Part shown: positions 15,680 through 26,640 of the stretch, one piece after another
How the letters are laid out: each line of letters opens with the position of its first letter
Position numbering within the stretch: position 1 is the stretch's first letter
Source of the DNA: Microbacterium paludicola
Lineage (GTDB): Bacteria; Actinomycetota; Actinomycetes; Actinomycetales; Microbacteriaceae
Length of the DNA: 64,000 nucleotides
Assembly: GCF_015235415.1 (NCBI RefSeq)
Contig: NZ_JADGLL010000002.1
Location: 161,732 to 225,731 of the forward strand
Direction: 5' to 3'
Notes under the pieces: model-generated
Database searches by the model: none
The model's input: the letters and a program-made list of their open reading frames with translations, nothing else
Told to the model about the DNA's origin: nothing
Program-made: the position numbers and the translations under genes

Positions 15680-16936
15680 CTTATAAGAGCTCAGGAAGTT
15701 GCCGAGGCGCTCGATGGCCTCGCTCAGCACCCGGGCCTCCGGCAGCGTGACGATGCGCAGATGGTCGGGCGTCGCCCAGTTGAAGCCCGTGCCCTGCACC
15801 AGCAGGATGCGCTCGGCCACCAGCAGGTCGTAGACGAGCTTCGCGTCATCCCGGATCTCGTGCACCTCCGGGTCCAGGCGCGGGAACGCGTACAGCGCTC
15901 CCTGCGGCTTGACGCACGAGACCCCGGGGATCTCCTCGAGCTTCTGCCAGGCGACGTCCCGCTGCTCGAGCAGGCGCCCGGCCGGCGCGACCAGCGCGTC
16001 GATCGTCTGGACCCCCGTGAGTGCGGCCAGCACCGCATGCTGGGCGGGAAGGTTCGGGCACAGGCGCGTCGACGCGAGCAGCGTGATCCCCTCGAGGAAG
16101 CCCTTCGCGTGATCCTGCGGCCCCGTGATCACGAGCCATCCCGAGCGATAGCCGGCGACGCGATAGGTCTTCGACAGCCCGTTGAAGGTCAGGCACAGCA
16201 GGTCGGGCGCGACCGAGGCGGTCGGGATGTGCTGTGCGTCGTCGAACAGGATGCGGTCGTAGATCTCGTCGCTCAGCAGCAGGAGCGAGTGCTCGCGGGC
16301 GATCTCGGCGATGCCCTCGAGCACCTGACGCGAGTACACCGCGCCGGTGGGGTTGTTCGGGTTGATGATGACGATCGCCTTGGTGCGCTCGGTCACCTTC
16401 GACCGGATGTCCTCGAGATCCGGCTGCCAGTCGTTCTGCTCGTCGCACAGGTAGTGAACGGGGGTGCCGCCCGCGAGACTCGTCATGGCCGTCCAGAGCG
16501 GGTAGTCGGGCGCCGGGATCAGCACCTCGTCCCCCTCGTCGAGCAGGGCCTGCATCGTCATCGTGATGAGCTCGGAGACGCCGTTGCCGAGGTAGACGTT
16601 CTCGGGGTCGACGTGCGGGAAGCCCGGGGTCTCCTCGTAGCGGCTCACGATCGCGCGACGCGCGGACAGGATGCCGCGGCTCTCGCTGTAGCCGTGCGCG
16701 GTCGGGATCGACGCGATCATGTCGCGCACGATCTGATACGGGGCCTCGAAGCCGAACACCGCCGGGTTGCCGGTGTTGAGCTTGAGCACCGTGTGCCCCG
16801 CGGCCTCGAGCCGGGCGGCCTCCTCCAGGGCGGCGCCCCGGATCTCGTAGAGGACGTTGTTCAGCTTCGAGGAGTGACGCAGCGTGCGGAGCCGGCTTCC
16901 ACCGGGCTGAGCGCTGATCGGGACGGGGGTGCTCAT
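15674..16936 (-). CDS. alaT: Alanine-type class I aminotransferase
   Basis: 420-aa PLP-dependent aminotransferase of the AlaT/AspC fold I group. Substrate-side motif KLNTGNPAVFGFEAP near the start, YLGNGVSELITM, IINPNNPTGAVYS, SDEIYDRILFD, and the PLP lysine in FNGLSKTYRVAGYRSGW. This matches the actinobacterial AlaT (pyruvate-glutamate transaminase making alanine). An open frame extends to 17203, but ATG 16936 has a TATCCT box six bases upstream. The last codons and the TAG stop are formed by the inverted repeat of the 15.3-15.7 kb element. Confidence 0.92.
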   Translation of the reverse strand: MSTPVPISAQPGGSRLRTLRHSSKLNNVLYEIRGAALEEAARLEAAGHTVLKLNTGNPAVFGFEAPYQIVRDMIASIPTAHGYSESRGILSARRAIVSRYEETPGFPHVDPENVYLGNGVSELITMTMQALLDEGDEVLIPAPDYPLWTAMTSLAGGTPVHYLCDEQNDWQPDLEDIRSKVTERTKAIVIINPNNPTGAVYSRQVLEGIAEIAREHSLLLLSDEIYDRILFDDAQHIPTASVAPDLLCLTFNGLSKTYRVAGYRSGWLVITGPQDHAKGFLEGITLLASTRLCPNLPAQHAVLAALTGVQTIDALVAPAGRLLEQRDVAWQKLEEIPGVSCVKPQGALYAFPRLDPEVHEIRDDAKLVYDLLVAERILLVQGTGFNWATPDHLRIVTLPEARVLSEAIERLGNFLSSYKQ

Positions 16937-16942
16937 CGCCCC

Positions 16943-16948
16943 AGGATA
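16943..16948 (-). promoter_or_regulatory. -10 box (TATCCT) of alaT
   Basis: TATCCT six bases before ATG 16936. It lies just downstream of the secA terminator, so alaT has its own promoter. Confidence 0.5.
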
Positions 16949-16953
16949 TGCCG

Positions 16954-16995
16954 GGGCCCACCGGTCCACGCGCGTTCGCGTGGACCGGTGGGCCC
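16954..16995 (-). terminator. secA terminator
   Basis: Perfect 19-bp stem (16954-16972 with 16977-16995) and a 4-base loop, starting eleven bases after the secA stop codon. It insulates alaT from secA. Confidence 0.85.
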
Positions 16996-17006
16996 GTGAC
17001 GACTGC

Positions 17007-19805
<2,799 letters not shown>

Positions 19806-19930
19806 GTGATGTCTCCTCGTTCTCGGCCCCCGCTCTGATCGAGCGACGGTGCCGTGCTCCCCGTCGCCGTCCGGCGAAGGGCATACGGACTCATGTTATC
19901 CGCCCGTGACCTATGCCGCGGCTGAGCGGG

Positions 19931-21442
19931 TCAGCTCAACACGCAACCGATGATCGGCTCGCCCCAGACGGGCCCCGTCACCGTGCCGTCATCGGGCGCG
20001 ATCAGGATCGACACCACCTGACCGACGCGCTGCGGATCCCAGGCTGCGTCCGTGACCACAGTGAACATCATGTGCCCCTGGGCACCCGCCACCGAGTACC
20101 CGGCGTACCCCAGGGGCTCCCCGCCATCGGGATCGGCCGCCAGGATCTCCTCGGCAGCGGGGTATGCCGCGCGCAGGTCATCGATCGTCGAACCGAGTCC
20201 GATGCCCTCGGCCGTCTGGAGCGTCGGCGCGAGGACCTCGATGAGCTCGATCTCACCCCCTGCCTCGCCATCCGACGTGCGTATGCCGAACGCCGGCGGC
20301 ACATCCACTGCGCTCGCGTAAGGCCACCCCTCGTTCGCAGGATGCTCCCCACTGGGGGCCCAGAAAGACTCTGCGCAACTCCGATCGATCACGAGCCCTG
20401 CGCGAGCCGCCTCGGTGAGCGGCGCGCCCACGGCGAACTCCGCGATGCCGTCCGGCGTCAGCGTCACACCGGAACCCGCGTCACCGCCGCTGCCTTCGCC
20501 TTCGCCGCCCTCACCCGCGCCGCGCATGCAGCCCTCGAGTTCGATGATCGGCTGCCCGAAGGCGTTGATCTGGATGGTCTCGAGGTCGCCCACGGCGAAC
20601 ACCTGGTCGGGGGCGCCGGCCCGGTAGCCGAAGTGGATCATCGACCCCGCTCCGTCCGCATCGAGCGTCGCGTAGGCGCTGGAGCCCTGGGTCACCTCGG
20701 AATCCACGACCTGCGGGTGGGCCGCGCGGACGTCGTCGATCGTGTCGTAGGGACTGACGCCGCCCGCGGTGCGCGGGCCGAGATCCGCGTCCGCGGGATC
20801 CAGCCGGCCCGCGTCGTCGACGTAGGGGCTGACCGTGATGGCGAACACCGTGCCCTCCGAGCCGTAGACGTTCAGGGCCGGACCCTCGCCCGCGGGCGAG
20901 CCGAACCACGGGACGCAGTTCTCGCCCTGTGCGGCCGACATGTCCCAGCCGACCTCGGTGCCCGCCGCGACCGCGTCGCTCCACGGCATCCCGACCGTGA
21001 ACGGCCCCGTGCCGTCCTCGGTGATGATCCATGCCGCGCGGTCGGACGGATCGGGAAGGACGGGCGGTGCGGTTGTGGGGTCGGCGGTCGGCGTCGGCGT
21101 CGGGCCGGCGACGCGGTCGTCGGGGGCGAGCTCGCGCAGCAGCGTGACGCCGCCGATCGCGGCCGCGGCGACGCCGACCGTGACGGCCGCGGCGAGCGCG
21201 ATCGCGCCGATGCGGCGTCCACGGGAGGTCTGGCGCTCGAGAGGAGTGACCGGGGCGAGCGCGTCGCCCCGGCGTGAGTCGCGGGCCGTGTGGCGACCGG
21301 AGCGGGATCCGATCGCGACCGGCGCGGCGGAGCTCTCGCGTTCGATCTCCACCATCAGGCGGGCGCGCGCGGCGGCGAGCTCGGCTGCCGTGGGGCGGCG
21401 CGCATCGTCGCCGAGGTCACGCACGAATGTGAGCGAGTCCAT
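19931..21442 (-). CDS. Membrane-anchored protein paired with an ECF sigma factor (possible anti-sigma)
   Basis: 503 aa. A cytosolic N-terminus of about 75 residues starts MDSLTFVRDLGDDARRPTAAE, then one transmembrane helix (about 79-100), a Thr/Pro linker and a large outside region. The outside region holds two related domains, one from about residue 145 (GPFTVGMPWSDAVAAG) and one from about residue 320 (TPDGIAEFAVGAPLTEAAR), separated by a Gly/Glu-rich linker. Each contains an IDDVRAAHP or IDDLRAAYP motif. It overlaps the sigma factor by 26 bp and has AGGAGGGGG before ATG 21442. The layout resembles CU044_5270-type partners of ECF sigma factors. An anti-sigma role is inferred from position only. 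Confidence 0.72.
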   Translation of the reverse strand: MDSLTFVRDLGDDARRPTAAELAAARARLMVEIERESSAAPVAIGSRSGRHTARDSRRGDALAPVTPLERQTSRGRRIGAIALAAAVTVGVAAAAIGGVTLLRELAPDDRVAGPTPTPTADPTTAPPVLPDPSDRAAWIITEDGTGPFTVGMPWSDAVAAGTEVGWDMSAAQGENCVPWFGSPAGEGPALNVYGSEGTVFAITVSPYVDDAGRLDPADADLGPRTAGGVSPYDTIDDVRAAHPQVVDSEVTQGSSAYATLDADGAGSMIHFGYRAGAPDQVFAVGDLETIQINAFGQPIIELEGCMRGAGEGGEGEGSGGDAGSGVTLTPDGIAEFAVGAPLTEAARAGLVIDRSCAESFWAPSGEHPANEGWPYASAVDVPPAFGIRTSDGEAGGEIELIEVLAPTLQTAEGIGLGSTIDDLRAAYPAAEEILAADPDGGEPLGYAGYSVAGAQGHMMFTVVTDAAWDPQRVGQVVSILIAPDDGTVTGPVWGEPIIGCVLS

Positions 21443-22004
21443 CGTCCCCCTCCTCTGAAGTGTCGGTCGGAAGCTCGAGGCGGAGCTTGCGACGCATCCG
21501 GTTGATGCGCGACCACACGGTTCCGACGGGAACGCCGAGCGCATCGGCGATCTGCTCGGTGCTCAGGTCGCCCCAGGCGTACAGCAGCAGCGTGTCGCGG
21601 TCGGCATCGTTCATCCGGCGGATGTGCGGAACCAGCCGCGTCAGCCGCGCGGCGGCATCCGCCCTGTCCGATGCGGCCTCGATGTCGCTGATCGCGGTCT
21701 CCACCGCGACCCGCGCGGAGGCCTGCAGCGCCCGCCATCGCTTCGCCTCGGCGGCGCGCGCGCGGTGCGCGAGCCGGGTGGCGATGCCGAGCAGCCACGG
21801 CAGCGCCGATTCCCGGTCGAAGTCGTAGTCGGCGCGGCGGCGGAACGCCACGAGGAACGTCTCGCTCATCACGTCGTCGCCTGCGTCCGCGCCGACCAGC
21901 CGGCGGGCGTAATGCCCGACGGAGGCCGCGTGCCGGTCGAAGAGCGCGGCGAACTCGCGCGGTCGCGCGAGCGACAGCCGGACGATCTCGGCGTCTGTGG
22001 TCAC
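21417..22004 (-). CDS. ECF-type RNA polymerase sigma factor
   Basis: 195 aa. Region 2 lies at about residues 15-80 (PREFAALFDRHAASVGHYARR and ETFLVAFRRRADYDF with SALPWLLGIATRLAHR). Region 4 lies at about 130-180, with LLLYAWGDLSTEQIADALGV and VGTVWSRINRMRRKL forming the helix-turn-helix. GTG 22004 is preferred to the upstream ATG at 22058, giving a normal sigma N-terminus, but no Shine-Dalgarno is visible, so the start is uncertain. The following membrane protein begins before this gene ends, implying translational coupling. The stimulus is unknown. Confidence 0.88.
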   Translation of the reverse strand: MTTDAEIVRLSLARPREFAALFDRHAASVGHYARRLVGADAGDDVMSETFLVAFRRRADYDFDRESALPWLLGIATRLAHRARAAEAKRWRALQASARVAVETAISDIEAASDRADAAARLTRLVPHIRRMNDADRDTLLLYAWGDLSTEQIADALGVPVGTVWSRINRMRRKLRLELPTDTSEEGDDGLAHIRA

Positions 22005-22119
22005 GTGTTGTATTGCCCCGCCGCGTCGATTCCCTTCACGCTGGCGATGATCCCGCACGCCCGGCGTGTCGCGCGGACATCGGGACGCGCCGCGACCGGA
22101 TCGTTGCCCGACGCGTTTT

Positions 22120-22139
22120 CCGGGTATGCATATACCGGG
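22120..22139. promoter_or_regulatory. Palindrome upstream of the PadR gene, candidate auto-operator
   Basis: Imperfect palindrome centred on TATGCATA with CCGG on both sides, in a short AT-rich patch 50 bases before the padR-type start. PadR repressors usually bind such palindromes at their own promoters. Confidence 0.4.
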
Positions 22140-22189
22140 AAAACATGAGCGACCGAGCGCGGTCGAGAGCGAATGGAGCCAGCCGAGAT

Positions 22190-22783
22190 ATGAGCGTCCG
22201 CCAGAGCCTGCTTGCGATCCTCGATCAGGCGCCGTGCTACGGGTATCAGCTGCGCACCGAGTTCGAGCGTCGCACGGGCGGAGCGTGGGCCCTCAACGTC
22301 GGCCAGATCTACAACACCCTCGAGCGGCTCGAGCGCGACGGGCTCGTGACCCGCGGCGCGGCGGATGAGCACGGCCACGTCTACTGGGAGATCTCCGACG
22401 CGGGGCGCCAGGAGGTGCGCGCATGGCTGGCGACGGGCGTCGACCGGAGCCAGGCGGCGCGCGACGAGCTGGCGATGAAGCTGTCGCTCGCCGCGACCCT
22501 TCCCGGCGTGGATGCGGCGGCGGTGATCCGCACCCAGCGGGGCGCCACCGTCGCCCGGCTCGAGGAGCTGCGTCGGGCGCGCGGCACGGGATCCGACTCC
22601 GCAGCACCGGAGGCGATCGCTCGGTCGCTGGTGCTCGACGCGATGATCTTCGCCGCGGAGGCGGAGGCGCGCTGGCTCGACCACGCGGAGGCCGAGCTCG
22701 CCGCCCATCCGGATCACGCCCTCGCCCTGGATCTGTCGACGGATCGCCCTCGACGCGGGCGGCCGGCGCGCGCCGCCGCGTGA
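22190..22783 (+). CDS. PadR-family transcriptional regulator
   Basis: 197 aa. The winged-helix N-terminus MSVRQSLLAILDQAPCYGYQ and the following segment to NVGQIYNTLERLERDGLV form the PadR DNA-binding domain (about 1-85). The C-terminal dimerisation helices with ARWLDHAEAEL are of the Vir_act_alpha_C type. ATG 22190 is chosen because PadR proteins typically begin at this motif and GGAG lies at 22175-22178. An ATG at 22145 in the same frame would add 15 residues. PadR proteins often repress efflux genes next door. Here the next gene is a small four-helix membrane protein, a possible target. Confidence 0.88.
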   Translation: MSVRQSLLAILDQAPCYGYQLRTEFERRTGGAWALNVGQIYNTLERLERDGLVTRGAADEHGHVYWEISDAGRQEVRAWLATGVDRSQAARDELAMKLSLAATLPGVDAAAVIRTQRGATVARLEELRRARGTGSDSAAPEAIARSLVLDAMIFAAEAEARWLDHAEAELAAHPDHALALDLSTDRPRRGRPARAAA

Positions 22784-22865
22784 CCCGCGGCCCCCGGAGT
22801 GTCAGGATGACCTCGACCGGCTCGCGCTCGCGACCGGCTCAGGGGGAAGCAATCTGGGGGATGAC

Positions 22866-23504
22866 ATGACCGATCCGCGGACCGACCACCTCGACGACCC
22901 GGCAGGGCGCCCCGCGCCGCGCGCGACGGAGGCGATGCCGATCGCCCCCGCGCCGCCCGCGCCGGCGGAGGACGCACCGGCCGACTCGCCCGCGAAGAAG
23001 CGGTTCGACCTCTCGACGGTCAACTGGAAGCGCGTGGGCATCCTGACGGCCATCGGCATCGTGACCGCTGTCATCCTGTTCGTGCTGATCTGGAACTTCG
23101 CGCCCGTGTGGTGGGCGCGGATCATCGGGGACTTCGTGCAAGAGGACTTCGGACGCGCGGTGCTCGTCGGCCTCATCGTGGGCTTCGGCTTCACGCTCGT
23201 GCCACTCATGGTGCTTCTTCTCCTGCTCTACCGCTCCCCCGTCTGGGTCAAGACCGCGCTTGTTGTGCTCGCGGTCGTGCTGGCGACGCCGAACCTGCTG
23301 ACGCTCTGGATCGAGGTCGGCGCATCCAGCGCCACCCATGCCGCCGACCGCATCATCGACACCGAGGCCTTCGCCTTCGGCGGTGCGAGCGTGTGGGGCG
23401 CGGTCATCGGCGCCCTCGCCTTCCTGTTCTGGGCGTGGCTGTTCGTCTCGCGCCGGCGCACGAAGAAGCAGCTGGCGACGCTGAAGGCGAACACCGCGGG
23501 ATAG
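22866..23504 (+). CDS. Four-helix membrane protein of unknown function
   Basis: 212 aa. A proline/alanine-rich cytosolic N-terminus (about 1-48) is followed by four transmembrane helices near 57-78, 98-122, 128-150 and 172-192. The second contains the long Leu run MVLLLLLY. GGGGGA precedes ATG 22866. No recognised domain. It lies 82 bp after the PadR gene in the same direction and 29 bp before the coiled-coil gene. Confidence 0.75.
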   Translation: MTDPRTDHLDDPAGRPAPRATEAMPIAPAPPAPAEDAPADSPAKKRFDLSTVNWKRVGILTAIGIVTAVILFVLIWNFAPVWWARIIGDFVQEDFGRAVLVGLIVGFGFTLVPLMVLLLLLYRSPVWVKTALVVLAVVLATPNLLTLWIEVGASSATHAADRIIDTEAFAFGGASVWGAVIGALAFLFWAWLFVSRRRTKKQLATLKANTAG

Positions 23505-23521
23505 GCGAGCCCCGCCGACCG

Positions 23522-23527
23522 TAGGAT
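23522..23527 (+). promoter_or_regulatory. -10 box (TAGGAT) of the coiled-coil gene
   Basis: TAGGAT six bases before ATG 23534, suggesting separate transcription from the upstream membrane gene. Confidence 0.45.
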
Positions 23528-23533
23528 CGAGCC

Positions 23534-24880
23534 ATGGCCGGATTCTGGGGCAAGCGCAGGCGCGAGGAAGAGGCGGCTCGGCAGGCGCAGGACGACGATC
23601 TCGCGCGGCGCGCCCGCGCGGCGCTCGTCGCCGCCGACGAGCGCATCCGCACGACGTCGGACGAGCTGGAGTTCGCCGTCGCCGAGCTCGGCGAGAGCAC
23701 AACGGTGCCCCTGCGCGAGGGGCTCGCGGCGGTGCGAACCCACCTCGCCGAGGCGTTCCACCTGCACCAGCTGAACCACGACGAGATCCCCGACACGGCC
23801 GAGGAGCTCCGCACGCGCAACGCCCGGATCGTGCAGCTGTGCGAGTGGGCCGAGGACGTGCTGGATGAGCGCACCGAGGCGCTGCGCGGCAGGATCGCGC
23901 TCGCCCGCCAGGCCCCGCAGATCATCGAGGGGATCCGCGCCGACGTCGAGCGGCTGCGCTCGCGCCTGCCGCTCGCCCGCGAGACCGTCGCGCGCCTGTC
24001 CGGCCGGTACAGCGAGGCCGCCCTGCACCGGGTCGCCGCGAACCCCGACGAGGCGGAGCAGCTGCTCGACTTCGCGCTTCACAGCGCCGACGTCTCGGTC
24101 CGCCGGCGCGAGGCCCGCCGCCCCGAGGAGGCGAACCTCGCCCTCGAGACCGCCACCGAGGCGGTCCGTCGCGCGAGCACGATCATGGATGGCGTCGAGG
24201 ACTTCGAGATCGAGGCGCTTCGCGCGCAGTCGACGCTCGCAGATGTCGTCGCCGACTCGCGCCAGGACATCGTCGCCGCCCGCCCGTTCACGCAGGCGGG
24301 CGCACCCCACGCCGCCGAGGTGACCGCGGCGGTCGCGACCCTCGAGGCCGCGCTCGCGGCCCTGCCCGGGCCGGGGACGCCGAGCGATCCGTTCACCGAC
24401 CTCGCCTCGCTGCGCGAGGCGAACGCGGGGCTCGACGCCGCGGTCGAGAAGGCCCGCCTGCGGGCCGCGCGGCCGCTGCCGTCGATCGAGCAGGTGCGCC
24501 ATTCCGTCGACGCGGCCGACCACGCGATCGCGGTGGCGAACAGCGTGATCGCCGGCCACCGGGGCTACATCGGCGCCGACGCGCGCACGCGCCTCGCCGA
24601 GGCCCAGCGGCTGCGCGCCGAGGTGAACGAGCTCGTCGTCCCCGAGGACACGCGCGAGCAGGCGCTCACGCTCGCGCGCCGCGTGCAGCAGCTCGCCGGC
24701 GAGGCCCTCCAGGCCGCGCAGCGCGACATCGACTCCGGCCGGCCGGGCGGAGACGATTGGGGCGGAGACGGCTGGGGCGGCGGCCGTCGCGGCCGCGGCT
24801 ACGGCGGAGGCGGCGACATCCTCGGACCCGTAGTGGGCGGCCTGCTGCTCGGCGGACTCATGGGCGACATCTTCGACTGA
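23534..24880 (+). CDS. Long coiled-coil protein with glycine-rich tail
   Basis: 448 aa, almost entirely charged alpha-helical heptads (Ala/Arg/Glu-rich) from about residue 10 to 405, then a Trp/Gly-rich low-complexity stretch (DDWGGDGWGGGRRGRGYGGG) and a hydrophobic end GGLLLGGLMGDIFD. The end resembles tails of actinobacterial TPM-domain and PspA-like proteins, but no TPM domain is seen. Likely membrane-associated through the tail. Function unknown. It ends before a bidirectional terminator shared with hpf. Confidence 0.75.
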   Translation: MAGFWGKRRREEEAARQAQDDDLARRARAALVAADERIRTTSDELEFAVAELGESTTVPLREGLAAVRTHLAEAFHLHQLNHDEIPDTAEELRTRNARIVQLCEWAEDVLDERTEALRGRIALARQAPQIIEGIRADVERLRSRLPLARETVARLSGRYSEAALHRVAANPDEAEQLLDFALHSADVSVRRREARRPEEANLALETATEAVRRASTIMDGVEDFEIEALRAQSTLADVVADSRQDIVAARPFTQAGAPHAAEVTAAVATLEAALAALPGPGTPSDPFTDLASLREANAGLDAAVEKARLRAARPLPSIEQVRHSVDAADHAIAVANSVIAGHRGYIGADARTRLAEAQRLRAEVNELVVPEDTREQALTLARRVQQLAGEALQAAQRDIDSGRPGGDDWGGDGWGGGRRGRGYGGGGDILGPVVGGLLLGGLMGDIFD

Positions 24881-24897
24881 GCTCGCCGCAGGCACGA

Positions 24898-24930
24898 CGA
24901 AGGGGCCCGGTCGCCGACCGAGCCCCTTCG
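24898..24930. terminator. Bidirectional terminator between the coiled-coil gene and hpf
   Basis: Outer stem CGAAGGGGC (24898-24906) with 24922-24930, plus an inner CGGTC/GACCG stem, and CTTCTTCG after it. Confidence 0.8.
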
Positions 24931-24957
24931 CCTTCTTCGCTGCGCGCGCTGCGTCGT

Positions 24958-25626
24958 CTACGACGCGAGTTTCTCGGCCTCCTCGGGCGGTGCCGTGGCG
25001 GTCAGCGAGATCACGCCGTAGTCCCAGCCGCGGCGACGGTAGACGACGCTCGGGTGGTCGGTGCGGGCGTCGATGAAGAGGAAGAAATCGTGCCCGACAA
25101 GCTCCATGCGGTCGACGGCCTCCTCGACCGTCATCCACTCGGGCTCGAACGTCTTGGTGCGGATGACGACGGGGGTGTACGTCTCCTCCTCCTCGCCATC
25201 CGCGACGATCGGGACCTCCCCGGTGGCGACGGCACGGATGACGTCGGCCGCCGCGGGCTCCACGTCGATCCCCTCGAGCGCGCCGGAGCCCTTCTCGTAG
25301 TGAGCCCCTCGCGGGTGGAGCCGGCCGGTGACGCGCTTGTCCTTCGCGCGGCGCAGCTGCTCGGCGATCTTGTCGAGGGCCATGTCGAGGGCGGCGAACT
25401 TGTCGCCCGCGCAGGCCTCGGCACGGACGACGGGGCCCTTTCCGATCACGGTCAGCTCGACGACGTCGTCCTCCATCCGACCGTTGCGATGGGACTGATG
25501 CGTGACCTTGACCTCAAGGCGGAGTGCGCGCGGAGCGAGTCCGGCGATGCGGGCGCTCTTCTCTTCGACCACGGAGCGGAATCGATCGGTGATCCCGACG
25601 CCGACACCCGAGATGTTCGTTTCCAT
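24958..25626 (-). CDS. hpf: Long-form hibernation promoting factor
   Basis: 222-aa ribosome hibernation factor. The N-terminal HPF/YfiA domain (about 1-105) has the beta-alpha-beta-beta-beta-alpha pattern starting NISGVGVGITDRFRSVVEEK. The C-terminal dimerisation domain (about 160-215) carries VIRTKTFEPEWMTVEEAVDRM and the conserved HDFFLFID. Long-form HPF dimerises 70S ribosomes into 100S in stationary phase. ATG 25626 has GGGAGG at the right distance. A promoter is seen at 25744-25772. Position between comF and secA is conserved in actinobacteria (Rv3241c). Confidence 0.95.
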   Translation of the reverse strand: METNISGVGVGITDRFRSVVEEKSARIAGLAPRALRLEVKVTHQSHRNGRMEDDVVELTVIGKGPVVRAEACAGDKFAALDMALDKIAEQLRRAKDKRVTGRLHPRGAHYEKGSGALEGIDVEPAAADVIRAVATGEVPIVADGEEEETYTPVVIRTKTFEPEWMTVEEAVDRMELVGHDFFLFIDARTDHPSVVYRRRGWDYGVISLTATAPPEEAEKLAS

Positions 25627-25743
25627 CGTGCCTCCCGTTATTTCCGGTGAGACCTTTCGGTCCGCACGGTCCCCGGCACCACGTCCGGATGAGCGGACCT
25701 CGGTCGCGTTCCCCCGGGCTCGGCCCGGGGCTTGTGTTGCCCT

Positions 25744-25772
25744 ACCGTAGACCGGCCCGGCCCCGGTGTCAC
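25744..25772 (-). promoter_or_regulatory. hpf promoter
   Basis: On the minus strand, GTGACA (25772-25767), a 17-base spacer and TACGGT (25749-25744). This leaves a 5' leader of roughly 110 bases before hpf. Confidence 0.5.
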
Positions 25773-25862
25773 GCCCTGTTCGCCCTTTTGTCCGATCCCG
25801 TTCGACGAGGTGGTGTAAAGGGCCTCGCTCACCGCGGCCCGACGCTCCCGGGACGCGGGCAT

Positions 25863-26534
25863 TCATGCCGTCGAGGACCGCAGCGGCGTGTCGGCGACGA
25901 CCGCCGCGGCCACCACCGTGGCACCCCCGGCCTCGAGCGCACGCCGGGCCTCGGCGAGGGTCGCGCCCGTCGTCAGGACGTCGTCGATCAGCACGACGGC
26001 GAGGCCCGCGGCACCCCGCCGAGCGCGCATGCTGCCGGCGACGTTGCGTGCCCGCTCGTCGCGGCCGAGCGCACGCTGATCGCCCGTCGCGCGGGCGACG
26101 GCGAGCAGCCGCGCCGTGCGCACGCCTGCCCGGCGTGCGACGAGCTCGGGCACGCGGTAGCCGCGCCGGCGCAGGGCGGCCGCCGAGGTCGGGACGGCCA
26201 CGGCGACGACCGCGCGGGGAGCTCCGGCGACCGCGGCGCGCAGCGCCTCGCGGAGCACGGGGCCGAGCGCGCGGGCGAGATCGGTGCGGCCGCGCTCCTT
26301 CAGGGCGCGCAGGGCCCTCGCGCAGGGCCCGTCGAACGCGAGCCCGCTCCACACCGTGAGGCCGTCGACCACCCGTCGCCGCGGCGCGGGGTGCAGCCGC
26401 AGCCGGCAGGAGCCGCACAGCGCCACGCCCTGCAGGCCGCATCCGGGGCAGGCGACCGGCAGCAGCAGCGCGAGCGCCGCCGACGCCGCGTCCCGCGCCG
26501 CCGTCGTCCACCGTTCGCGGAGCTCGACATCCAT
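25863..26534 (-). CDS. ComF-family phosphoribosyltransferase-like protein
   Basis: 223 aa. An N-terminal zinc ribbon (CPGCGLQGVALCGSCRLRL, about 29-47) and a C-terminal PRTase fold with the PRPP-binding loop VVLIDDVLTTGATLAEA near residue 180. ComF takes part in DNA uptake in Bacillus and Haemophilus. In actinobacteria it is retained between lpqB and hpf without known competence machinery, so the role is open. A CATCCT box lies six bases before ATG 26534. Confidence 0.88.
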   Translation of the reverse strand: MDVELRERWTTAARDAASAALALLLPVACPGCGLQGVALCGSCRLRLHPAPRRRVVDGLTVWSGLAFDGPCARALRALKERGRTDLARALGPVLREALRAAVAGAPRAVVAVAVPTSAAALRRRGYRVPELVARRAGVRTARLLAVARATGDQRALGRDERARNVAGSMRARRGAAGLAVVLIDDVLTTGATLAEARRALEAGGATVVAAAVVADTPLRSSTA

Positions 26535-26640
26535 CCGGCCAGGATGTCTCTCCGGTGGCGCGCGGCGACCTCGTCCGGCGCTTCCGGGAGCACTCGCCCC
26601 GTTTCTGCCGCGTGTGGACGAGTCGCCTCAGCGCCGAGGG

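Noticed and set aside
15330..15750. Short overlapping open frames inside the 15.3 kb repeat
   Set aside because: All six frames are open because of the repeated GC-rich units. No start signals and Arg/Ser-rich translations.
16954..16995. Terminal inverted repeat of a transposon
   Set aside because: Arms are separated by only four bases and sit just after secA, so it is a terminator.
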